5,396 nucleotides of DNA, taken from Thermodesulfobacteriota bacterium (GTDB taxonomy: Bacteria > Desulfobacterota > Desulfobacteria > Desulfobacterales > RPRI01). The stretch lies in contig JAUPLM010000093.1 of NCBI GenBank assembly GCA_030836965.1, positions 1 to 5,396 of the forward strand. The letters are read 5' to 3'. The position numbers and the translations under genes were made by a program. Under the pieces are notes generated by a model. It was not told the origin of the DNA and did not search any database. It saw nothing but the letters and a program-made list of their open reading frames with translations. Shown in pieces: positions 1 to 5,396 of the stretch (positions are counted from its first letter, which is position 1; the number at the start of each line of letters is the position of its first letter).

Positions 1-335
1 GTGAAGAAATCAAATCAATCGGTGTTCCGCATACAAAAGTGTATAATGCAATGATTTATTATGGAAATGCTCTTGATGCTCTTGATTCGGGAAAATGGAA
101 AGAAGCTAAAGACTTTTTCACCATGGCCCTGAAGGAAGATCCTCTCTTCATCCTCGCGCAGAAGGGAGCTGATTCATGTCCCGGAGCAGGTTCTCCGGGT
201 GTCGGCTCCGTATCGGCTATGTCAGCTGCTCAATTTTCTGCAAGTTCCGAAGCGGGATTAAGCGTAGCTGAGACTTCTCAGAAAGATTCCGATAAAGCAG
301 CAGTGGATGGAGGAAAAGGCGGAGGAGGCCATTGA
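1..335 (+). CDS. C-terminal part of a TPR-tailed protein, probable CsgG-family paralogue (5' end outside the window)
   Basis: The frame is open from base 3 with no stop before TGA at 333-335, so the visible 110 residues are the C-terminus of a longer protein. A GTG at 39 and an ATG at 51 lie in this frame, but neither has a convincing ribosome binding site and the homologous segment already begins there, so I treat the gene as 5'-partial. Codons from 45 to 161 encode a TPR-like helical pair with the core ALDALDSGKWKEAK followed by a DP turn. It matches the C-terminal repeat of the next gene (core GLDALDRGDRKEAK). The last 50 or so residues are Ser/Ala/Gly-rich, predicted disordered, and end in GGKGGGGH. 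Because the neighbouring paralogue carries this repeat behind a CsgG/FlgO-like domain, the missing N-terminus may be a CsgG-like domain too; that is inference. TPR-like hairpins usually mediate protein-protein contact. The function is unknown. Confidence 0.72.
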   Translation, partial: EEIKSIGVPHTKVYNAMIYYGNALDALDSGKWKEAKDFFTMALKEDPLFILAQKGADSCPGAGSPGVGSVSAMSAAQFSASSEAGLSVAETSQKDSDKAAVDGGKGGGGH

Positions 336-431
336 TAAAATCATTTCAGGGTCAGGGAAAGCCAAAACGATTTATGTTTAAGGTTCGATAAAGGAATATA
401 TCCGGTTAATAATTTAAAATAAATCAATACG

Positions 432-438
432 AAGGAAG
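432..438 (+). promoter_or_regulatory. Ribosome binding site that fixes the ATG at 444
   Basis: The purine run AAGGAAG at 432-438 is a good Shine-Dalgarno match. It lies 5 bases before ATG 444 but only 2 bases before the in-frame TTG at 441, so ATG 444 is the better start. The remaining 336-431 gap is AT-rich. I could not identify a convincing -35/-10 pair or a terminator there. Confidence 0.7.
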
Positions 439-443
439 CTTTG

Positions 444-1166
444 ATGAACAGATTAAACATAACTGTCTTTATAATCATTCCGGCTGTAATTATATTTTTT
501 GCCGGATGCGCCGGAGTAAAGAAGGAAGAAATTAAAGTAAAAGAGGAGCCCGTATCTATTGTTGACCAGGTTCCGAAAACTATGGCCATCCTGCCTTTTG
601 AAAACAACTCGGTTACAGATCGTGACAAGTTAGAGCCTTTTAGCAAGGGGCTTTCCGGCATGCTGATTACGGATCTGAAAAACAGCGGAAACTCTCTTAA
701 AGTGATTGAGCGGGAGAAAATACAGTCTCTGTTAAAAGAGGTCGCGCTCGGTCAGAGCGGCGGAGTGGATCAGGCAACAGCGGTAAAGGCGGGAAAAATG
801 CTCGGGGCTCAGTCCATTGTGTTCGGATCGTATATGGTTCTTGGCACCAAGGTACGGATGGATGCGAGGATAATAAGGGTTGAGACAAGCGAAGTGATTA
901 TGGCCGAATCGATTACAGGAGATAGTGACGCTATAATGATTCTGGCGATGGACCTTGCAGGAAAGATCGCTAAATCTATGAAAGTGTCTTTCAATCCGGC
1001 ATCTTTGAAGAGTGAGGGGGATATAAACGCAGCCCTTTATTTTTCGAAGGGTCTTGATGCGCTTGACAGAGGAGACAGGAAAGAAGCAAAAAAATTGTTT
1101 TTAAAGAGTATTGAACTTGATCCTGCATATAAAGCGCAGGTCGATAATGTGAAAGGTTTAAACTGA
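444..1166 (+). CDS. CsgG/FlgO-like outer-membrane lipoprotein with C-terminal TPR-like hairpin
   Basis: This 240-residue protein starts at ATG 444. Residues 1-21 form a lipoprotein signal peptide: a short basic start, a long Ile/Val/Phe stretch, then the lipobox FAGC with the acylated Cys at 22. Residues about 46-180 resemble the CsgG/FlgO/LpoB type of alpha/beta domain: a first strand TMAILPFENNS, a helix of the GLSGMLITDL type, VIEREKIQSLLKE, then the GAQSIVFGSY strand and an ARIIRVETSEVI hairpin. Proteins of this class are outer-membrane lipoproteins that build or support envelope structures such as the curli secretion pore or the flagellar outer ring. Residues 195-232 form a TPR-like helical pair shared with the gene upstream. 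The stop codon overlaps the start of the next gene by one base, which implies translational coupling. There is no CsgA, B, E or F gene in the window, so a curli role is not supported. The broad family is fairly sure; the substrate is not known. Confidence 0.8.
   Translation: MNRLNITVFIIIPAVIIFFAGCAGVKKEEIKVKEEPVSIVDQVPKTMAILPFENNSVTDRDKLEPFSKGLSGMLITDLKNSGNSLKVIEREKIQSLLKEVALGQSGGVDQATAVKAGKMLGAQSIVFGSYMVLGTKVRMDARIIRVETSEVIMAESITGDSDAIMILAMDLAGKIAKSMKVSFNPASLKSEGDINAALYFSKGLDALDRGDRKEAKKLFLKSIELDPAYKAQVDNVKGLN
1026..1139 (+). repeat. TPR-like segment duplicated between two adjacent genes (other copy at 45-161)
   Basis: The 38 residues encoded here and the 39 encoded at 45-161 align with one single-residue gap. 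About 18 positions are identical, including Asn-Ala at the start, the LDALD core, the KEAK motif, the following Phe, the Asp-Pro turn and a final Ala-Gln. The similarity is at the protein level and the DNA has diverged, so this is an old duplication rather than a recent one. It ties the first two genes together as paralogues, at least over their C-termini. Confidence 0.75.
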
Positions 1167-2293
1167 TGAAAAAACTAATTTTACTTATATCTGTGTGTGC
1201 CGGACTGATGATCTTTTGCGGCGGAGTTTTTGCTGAAGACAAGGTAATCGAGACGGAAGGCATAAGTTCCATATCGAAGGAAGATGCCATACGGCAGGCG
1301 CAGCGCTCGGCTGTTGAACAGGCAGTAGGTGTCTTTATCAACTCACAGACAGAGGTTGAGAATTTTGAACTGAAAAAAGACAGAATATTTTCCAAAACCC
1401 AGGGCTATATAAAAAGATTTTCAGTTTTAAAGGAAAAGAAAGAGGGCGATCTTTTCAAGGTCATGGTAAACGCAACTGTTTCACTTGATAAAATCAAAGA
1501 TGACCTTATTGCGATGAAGATTCTCCTTGAGAGCATGGAACGTCCGAAGCTCATGGTTCTCATAGATGAGGATTATAAGAGTATGGATAATCTCGGGATG
1601 GGAATCGCGTCAACAGAAATGTCCTCAATGCTGGGCGCCAAGGGGTTTGAACTTGTAGATAAGTCCCAGGTAGATGCCGTTATGCATAATAATCAGGGAC
1701 GGCAGGCACTGGCAGGGAATGCAAACGCCGCCAAGGCTCTCGGTTTAAAGTTCGGCGCTCAGTATGTTGTTGTCGGAAAGGCGGTTGCCCAGGATGCAGG
1801 AGAAGCATATCCCGGTTCAGGATTAAAATCAATACAGGCAAGCCTCCAGTTAAGAGTTATCCAGACACAGACCGGACTTGTTTTGGGTTCCGTTGTTAAG
1901 AACGGCGTTTCAGCCCATATGAGCCCTCTTACCGGAGCCACAAATGCCATACAGATGTCTGTTCAAAAGGCCGTGGATGAATATCTGGTAGACGCCATAA
2001 CAAATTCTTTCCAGGGTTTCCTCAATAATGGATCCCCTCTTAAGCTGCATATAACGGGTGTAAACTCTTTCCAGGAATCCAAAATCGTTATAACGAGCAT
2101 TGAAAAGATGGAAAAAGTTGCGAGCAGTAAAAAAGAAGGGTGGAATAAAACCGGAGGTGTTCTTGTGCTGGATCTGCTGTATAAAGGCACAAGCGAGGAG
2201 CTTGCGGAAGTGCTCGACGGGAAAAAAATCGGCAACAGTAAACTTGAGGTTATTGATGTGGCTCCTGAAAGACTGGACTGCAAATTAAAATAA
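1166..2293 (+). CDS. Secreted FlgT/LPP20-like protein with an internal CsgG/FlgO-like domain
   Basis: This 375-residue protein has a Sec signal peptide (MKK, hydrophobic stretch, VFA then EDK), with likely signal peptidase I cleavage after residue 23. No lipobox Cys sits at the cleavage point, so it should be periplasmic. Residues about 26-110 resemble the N-terminal domain of flagellar assembly protein FlgT and LPP20-type proteins: a strand with EGISS, a helix with EDAIRQAQRSAVEQAVG, the VENFELKKDRI segment, GYIKRFSVL, then a strand ending VMVNATVSL. Residues about 126-280 form a second domain whose GAQYVVVGKA strand, SLQLRVIQTQTGLVL hairpin and final helix match the core of the preceding lipoprotein. 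Residues about 290-375 form a small mixed alpha/beta domain. Its ATG overlaps the upstream stop in TGATG, and GAAAGG at 1151-1156 lies 9 bases before it. Vibrio FlgT is a flagellar H-ring protein; here no flagellar genes are visible, so a role in some outer-membrane-associated assembly is inference. Confidence 0.8.
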   Translation: MKKLILLISVCAGLMIFCGGVFAEDKVIETEGISSISKEDAIRQAQRSAVEQAVGVFINSQTEVENFELKKDRIFSKTQGYIKRFSVLKEKKEGDLFKVMVNATVSLDKIKDDLIAMKILLESMERPKLMVLIDEDYKSMDNLGMGIASTEMSSMLGAKGFELVDKSQVDAVMHNNQGRQALAGNANAAKALGLKFGAQYVVVGKAVAQDAGEAYPGSGLKSIQASLQLRVIQTQTGLVLGSVVKNGVSAHMSPLTGATNAIQMSVQKAVDEYLVDAITNSFQGFLNNGSPLKLHITGVNSFQESKIVITSIEKMEKVASSKKEGWNKTGGVLVLDLLYKGTSEELAEVLDGKKIGNSKLEVIDVAPERLDCKLK

Positions 2294-2314
2294 AAACCCG
2301 GTTGAATAATGATA

Positions 2315-2344
2315 AAAAGGGGGCGTTATTTTATGCCCCCTTTT
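2315..2344. terminator. Bidirectional Rho-independent terminator between convergent operons
   Basis: A perfect 10-bp inverted repeat pairs AAAAGGGGGC (2315-2324) with GCCCCCTTTT (2335-2344) around a 10-base AT-rich loop. On the plus strand the stem ends in four T and is followed by GTATTTT. On the minus strand the A-run at 2314-2318 reads as five T. It sits 21 bases after the plus-strand stop at 2293 and 42 bases beyond the minus-strand stop at 2387, so it can end both transcripts. Confidence 0.9.
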
Positions 2345-2386
2345 GTATTTTCTGACATACGGTACAGGGGTCGAATACGTGAGAAT

Positions 2387-4018
2387 TCATGGATCTGAAA
2401 TCCTGATGCTCCGGATCGCTCCGGCATGAATGGGAACAAACTCAGGAACATTTGCTGCATAACCGGGGTCGTTGAAACGTGACAGAAGGACGGGCGGTGA
2501 GTCTTTCCCTTCCTCATCCACATGGGTAAGAAAAATTTCTGTGAAGGGTCCGTTCACTTTGGAACTGAACAAAAGCCACCGTCCGTTAGAAGACCAGCTG
2601 TGCCAGGAATTAAAAAACTTTCGGTTACACTGCATCCGTCTCGCCTCTCCTCCCCGGGCAGGAATAATCCAGAGCTCGCTGTCCGGCTGGAGCATTATCC
2701 CCGAACGGCTCCGGGTATAAACGACCCAGTTTCCATCAGGAGAATATCTGGGAAAGTAATTGCTCATGCCGTTTTCCGACGCGCCTTTCAGCGGCTCAGC
2801 GGTCCCTCCTTCCCCATTATTGAACGGAATTCGGTAAAGATCGAAACGGATATTATACAGGTCGTTCAGCTGGTGAATATCTCTCTTCTCAAATATCGTT
2901 GTAACGTTCCTGATGTCATTATGTAATTCGTTTTTCGTTTTTGCCCGGCAGAAGAGAAGATATTTTTCATCCGGACTCCAGACCGGGTTTGCCTGGACAT
3001 AACTGTAATCGCTTGCACCCGGAAGTAATTCTAATTTACCGCTCGATGAATCATATATGGCGATAACTCCGAAAGTAGGGAAAAAAAGCTGCGAATATGC
3101 GATATCGTCCATCACCGCGGCGTAAGAGATCTCGTTCACGGATGCTGCGGCATATCGGCCCGTTGGGGACATTCGGCCAAAAAGTCCCCGCGTCGGAGGA
3201 ATGACGCCTCTTCTTGGAAAATCGCTCCAGGTAAAAAAGTCCTCTTTACCAAGAACTATTTCTTTGCGGACTGATGTAATAAACTGGGCTCCGTTATCCT
3301 CTTCATAATTAAATTCCATGCTTAACCATTTTCCGTCGGAAGAAAATACATGACAGCTTGCGCAGACGGATATATCTTCCATGACGGTAGCCGGTTTTCC
3401 GTAAGAGGAAATGTCGCCTAGTCGCCATCGGGTTTTTTCGAAGCTCTTGCTTGCAGCAGCAAAAGGAAGGGTAATCTGACGGAAGAAAACGGAATCGCCC
3501 ACAGGATCCACGGATGTTCCTATAGTAACGACGTTTTCTGACAAAACTATTCCCGATTCCCTGTCCGGAAGACTGCAAACGGAAAGGATTGCCGGCTTTC
3601 CCTTTGAATTATCTTTGATGATTTCCCATGCTTTCTTTCCGGGCGTGCACGACTTCTTATCTGTCAGGATAAAGAGGGGTTCCCGCCCGTTTTCAAATTT
3701 AAATGAAACGAGCCAGAAGCGGGATCGGGGATCCTCATCGGTCCATGTGATCATCGGAGAAGCAATGTCAGGTGGAAAAAGTGATCCGTCGTAAGGATTG
3801 GTGATGAGCAGTGTTCTTCCGGAATAGATGCCAATTCTACGGTTCGATTCCACTCGCGGGACGAGAGTTTCCAGTTCATAAAAAAAAGGACCTGCTGCTT
3901 TTTCACCGCTGTCCCATAAAACAGCTTTCTGAAAAGAACATTGGAGAAGAAAACACATCAGGAAAAGGAGGAGCGAAGTAAATAAAACTTTTTTATATAA
4001 AGTTTTACCTTTCATCAT
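2387..4018 (-). CDS. Putative lipoprotein with PD40 (TolB-type) beta-propeller repeats and one CxxCH haem c site
   Basis: This 543-residue protein begins with a basic start and a long Leu/Phe-rich hydrophobic stretch ending LLQC (Cys 27), a possible lipobox although Gln before the Cys is unusual; otherwise it is membrane-anchored by its N-terminus. Residues about 72-180 form a beta-rich domain opening with NPYDGSLFPPDIASP. CASCH at 219-223 (bases 3364-3350) is a classical site for covalent haem c attachment, which happens outside the cytoplasm and agrees with the signal. PD40-type propeller motifs follow: SSDGKWLSM (226), MSPTGRYAAA (283), WSPDEKYLLF (347), YSPDGNWVVY (425) and WSSNGRWLLF (475). 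I recall similar uncharacterised full-length PD40 proteins with a CxxCH, so this one looks complete. Two ATG codons (4018, 4015) follow a weak GGGA ribosome site. It starts 29 bases after the hydrolase gene and is probably last in the topA operon. Possible roles are electron transfer, haem-based sensing or a scaffold; none is shown. Confidence 0.82.
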   Translation of the reverse strand: MMKGKTLYKKVLFTSLLLFLMCFLLQCSFQKAVLWDSGEKAAGPFFYELETLVPRVESNRRIGIYSGRTLLITNPYDGSLFPPDIASPMITWTDEDPRSRFWLVSFKFENGREPLFILTDKKSCTPGKKAWEIIKDNSKGKPAILSVCSLPDRESGIVLSENVVTIGTSVDPVGDSVFFRQITLPFAAASKSFEKTRWRLGDISSYGKPATVMEDISVCASCHVFSSDGKWLSMEFNYEEDNGAQFITSVRKEIVLGKEDFFTWSDFPRRGVIPPTRGLFGRMSPTGRYAAASVNEISYAAVMDDIAYSQLFFPTFGVIAIYDSSSGKLELLPGASDYSYVQANPVWSPDEKYLLFCRAKTKNELHNDIRNVTTIFEKRDIHQLNDLYNIRFDLYRIPFNNGEGGTAEPLKGASENGMSNYFPRYSPDGNWVVYTRSRSGIMLQPDSELWIIPARGGEARRMQCNRKFFNSWHSWSSNGRWLLFSSKVNGPFTEIFLTHVDEEGKDSPPVLLSRFNDPGYAANVPEFVPIHAGAIRSIRISDP

Positions 4019-4047
4019 GTCTGATTCCCGTTCTTTATTTTCGAATA

Positions 4048-4890
4048 TTACAGGGTAACTGTCTTGCCGATTACAATGTTTTTGCCGTCCTGTTTGATAT
4101 ATGCCGCGGCCGTAACCGGATCATGTTCGAAAAAAAGAATCCAGTTTTCCTTAAACGCCCTTGAAAGGATTTCGCTTTTCTCGTTTATAATGGTTAAAGG
4201 ATGATTGTCATAAGCCATGCGCCACGAGAGAGGAATGTGGGCGGATGTCGGGATGAGATCAGCGCAGAAGAAGAGGGAAGCCTCTTCCCCCTTAACGAGT
4301 GGATGTTGCTGGCCTTTCGTATGGCCGTCTGTGACGAGAATTTCGATGCCGCTGAACAGCTCGCAGGGGCCGTCAAGCAAATTCAGAACACCTGATTCTT
4401 TCAGAGGCATGAAATCATCTCCCGTAAAACTCGCCGCTTCACCCGGTCCCGGATTGACCGCAGCTTCGAACTGCGTTTTCTGAATATAGTATTTTGCATA
4501 AGGAAACGCCGGAACCGTCTTTTTCTCTCTTATTGAAGTGGAACCGCCGGCATGATCAAAGTGAAGATGGGTGATGATTACATCGGTTATGTCGTTTATC
4601 GTCAGTCCGTATTTCAATAGGCCGGCACCGGCATATATCGAACGGTCATCAATTCCGTATATTTTTTTCATCTTTTCGGATAACTTGTTTCCAGGACCTG
4701 CATCGACAAGGATATTTCTTCCGTTTCCCCGGATGAGGAGAGATCTTGCTTTCATCGGGATAAGATTTTTGTTGTCGGCAGGTATTTTCTTTTCCCACAG
4801 CATTTTCGGAACAACGCCGAACATGGCGCCGCCGTCAAGAAGAAAGTCACCGAGTTCTACGGCTGCGCACTCATATTTGCCGAATTTCAT
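4048..4890 (-). CDS. Metallo-beta-lactamase-fold hydrolase
   Basis: This 280-residue protein belongs to the MBL-fold metallo-hydrolases. Numbering from ATG 4890, the dinuclear zinc site is complete: H108, H110, D112 and H113 in THLHFDHAGG, H190 in TDGHTKGQQ, D211 in FFCADLIPTSAH and H256 in FFEHDP. The strand ILVDAGPG before the first motif is also typical. The overall layout (N-terminal beta strands, ARSLLIRGNGRNILVDAG, then HxHxDH) resembles the quorum-quenching lactonase/YtnP-like branch, but the substrate cannot be told from sequence and many relatives act on other esters, lactones or thioesters. There is no signal peptide, so it should be cytoplasmic. A TTG at 4902 gives a 4-residue longer reading frame, but that TTG overlaps the ribosome binding site. 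The gene lies 32 bases after topA and 29 before the haem lipoprotein, on the same strand, and is probably co-transcribed with both. Confidence 0.88.
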   Translation of the reverse strand: MKFGKYECAAVELGDFLLDGGAMFGVVPKMLWEKKIPADNKNLIPMKARSLLIRGNGRNILVDAGPGNKLSEKMKKIYGIDDRSIYAGAGLLKYGLTINDITDVIITHLHFDHAGGSTSIREKKTVPAFPYAKYYIQKTQFEAAVNPGPGEAASFTGDDFMPLKESGVLNLLDGPCELFSGIEILVTDGHTKGQQHPLVKGEEASLFFCADLIPTSAHIPLSWRMAYDNHPLTIINEKSEILSRAFKENWILFFEHDPVTAAAYIKQDGKNIVIGKTVTL

Positions 4891-4896
4891 CAATAT

Positions 4897-4900
4897 CTCC
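4897..4900 (-). promoter_or_regulatory. Ribosome binding site that fixes the hydrolase start at 4890
   Basis: On the minus strand GGAG (4900-4897) lies 6 bases before ATG 4890-4888, which is ideal spacing. The alternative in-frame TTG at 4902-4900 would overlap this site and has no such site of its own. Confidence 0.75.
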
Positions 4901-4922
4901 AAACAGAATCCTGAAAGATTAT

Positions 4923-5396
4923 TTACGAACCGTCAAAATCTTCCCTGTACCCGCATCCTTCTGTCATACAGTAATTGTAAGTGCCGCTCTTCTTGGTGGT
5001 TTTTTCAAGAAGAAACTTTGCGCCGCATGACGGGCAATTCTTTGCAACGGGTTTATCCCAGGTTGCGAATTTACACTCAGGGAACCGGCTGCAACCGAAG
5101 AAAATCTTTCCTCTTTTAGATTTTTTTTCAAATATCTCACCGGAGCAGTTCTTTTCGGGGCATTTGATTCCGGTAGTCTGAGTACGTCCGTTTGAATTTG
5201 ACGACAGGGTATTCCTGCATTCAGGATACCCTGAACAGGCAAAAAAATCCCCGTACTTTCCATGTTTTAAAACCATTGGTTTCCCGCATTTCTCGCAAAC
5301 CAGGTCGGTAGCTTCATTTGAGGTTGGTGAGACCGGCAGGATCATGCCTTTTTCATCTCTCTGGTAATCCCTTGAATAGGAACATTCCGGATAACC
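4923..5396 (-). CDS. topA: DNA topoisomerase I, C-terminal zinc-ribbon region (5' part outside the window)
   Basis: The frame runs open from the window edge at 5396 to TAA at 4925-4923, giving the last 157 residues of a longer protein; the ATG at 5345 is internal, because the frame continues upstream through a GYPEC motif. Three complete four-Cys zinc ribbons are visible: CEKCG with CSGYPEC (5297-5217), CPEKNCSG with CSRFPEC (5162-5073) and CPSCG with CMTEGC (5036-4953). The GYPEC at the edge is the end of a fourth. Tandem ribbons with the C(S/x)GYPEC signature are characteristic of the C-terminus of bacterial type IA topoisomerase I, which relaxes negatively supercoiled DNA; the ribbons bind single-stranded DNA. 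The catalytic Toprim domain and active-site Tyr lie outside the window, so the gene name rests on the tail alone, but that tail is distinctive. topA heads or joins a same-strand run with the hydrolase and the haem lipoprotein. Confidence 0.9.
   Translation of the reverse strand, partial: GYPECSYSRDYQRDEKGMILPVSPTSNEATDLVCEKCGKPMVLKHGKYGDFFACSGYPECRNTLSSNSNGRTQTTGIKCPEKNCSGEIFEKKSKRGKIFFGCSRFPECKFATWDKPVAKNCPSCGAKFLLEKTTKKSGTYNYCMTEGCGYREDFDGS

Noticed and set aside
336..443. Promoter or terminator in the gap between the first two plus-strand genes
   Set aside because: The gap is AT-rich with several TATAAT-like stretches but no paired -35 element at proper spacing. The short GGAATATATCC palindrome is too weak and has no T-tract.
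341..661. A 106-codon minus-strand open frame covering the intergenic gap
   Set aside because: Over half lies antisense to the signal peptide and first strand of the lipoprotein gene. Its hydrophobic part only mirrors the AT-rich gap and signal sequence.
444..1166. Calling this gene csgG (curli secretion pore)
   Set aside because: The protein is shorter than a typical CsgG, carries a TPR-like tail, and no curli subunit or accessory gene is visible. Only the broad CsgG/FlgO-like class is supported.
991..1395. A 134-codon minus-strand open frame across the junction of the two plus-strand genes
   Set aside because: It is antisense to the TPR-like tail, the overlapping start and the signal peptide of well-supported genes; no domain and no ribosome site are evident.
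2400..2432. CTCCGG repeated near the end of the haem lipoprotein gene, looking like a hairpin
   Set aside because: The two copies are direct and do not form a good inverted repeat. They lie in coding sequence (residues Ala-Gly-Ala-Ile-Arg-Ser), so codon choice explains them.
2522..2926. A 134-codon plus-strand open frame
   Set aside because: It is antisense to the PD40 propeller repeats of the haem lipoprotein, and its composition (Pro/Arg/Ser-rich) is that of a shadow frame.
4571..5119. A 182-codon plus-strand open frame
   Set aside because: It lies antisense to the hydrolase and topA, both of which have clear catalytic or zinc-binding motifs. Its translation has no recognisable domain and it spans the boundary between the two genes.

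Overview
The window looks like ordinary chromosomal DNA from a Gram-negative bacterium with an outer membrane. It carries one lipoprotein and a second likely one, a Sec-secreted periplasmic protein, a protein with a c-type haem attachment motif, and a DNA topoisomerase I with a long zinc-ribbon tail. This mix, with moderate GC content, would fit Desulfobacterota, Nitrospirota or a related lineage. That placement is an inference; nothing in the window fixes the taxon. I see no tRNA, rRNA, CRISPR array, insertion sequence or attachment site.

Left arm, plus strand (1-2293). Three genes lie in tandem. The first is only the 3' end of a gene that begins outside the window; it ends in a TPR-like helical hairpin followed by a Ser/Ala/Gly-rich tail. 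The second is a CsgG/FlgO-like outer-membrane lipoprotein that ends in the same kind of TPR-like hairpin. The third overlaps it by one base and encodes a secreted protein with an N-terminal FlgT/LPP20-like domain and an internal CsgG/FlgO-like core. The three proteins share domains in different combinations, so this looks like a duplicated and reshuffled envelope-assembly cassette, related to but not identical with the Vibrio flgO/flgP/flgT and curli csgG systems. Its substrate is unknown.

Centre (2294-2386). A 10-bp GC/AT hairpin flanked by an A-tract and a T-tract makes a terminator that can serve both converging transcription units.

Right arm, minus strand (5396 down to 2387). Transcription runs from topA (C-terminal part only, ending at 4923), through a metallo-beta-lactamase-fold hydrolase (4890-4048), to a putative lipoprotein carrying PD40 beta-propeller repeats and one CxxCH haem c site (4018-2387). 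The gaps are only 32 and 29 bases and no terminator is visible between the genes, so they probably form one operon. The functional link between topoisomerase I and the two downstream genes is unclear and may be simple read-through.

The two most interesting items are the domain-shuffled CsgG/FlgO/FlgT-like cassette and the haem-bearing PD40 lipoprotein. Both belong to families whose broad type can be recognised but whose biological role is not established by this sequence.
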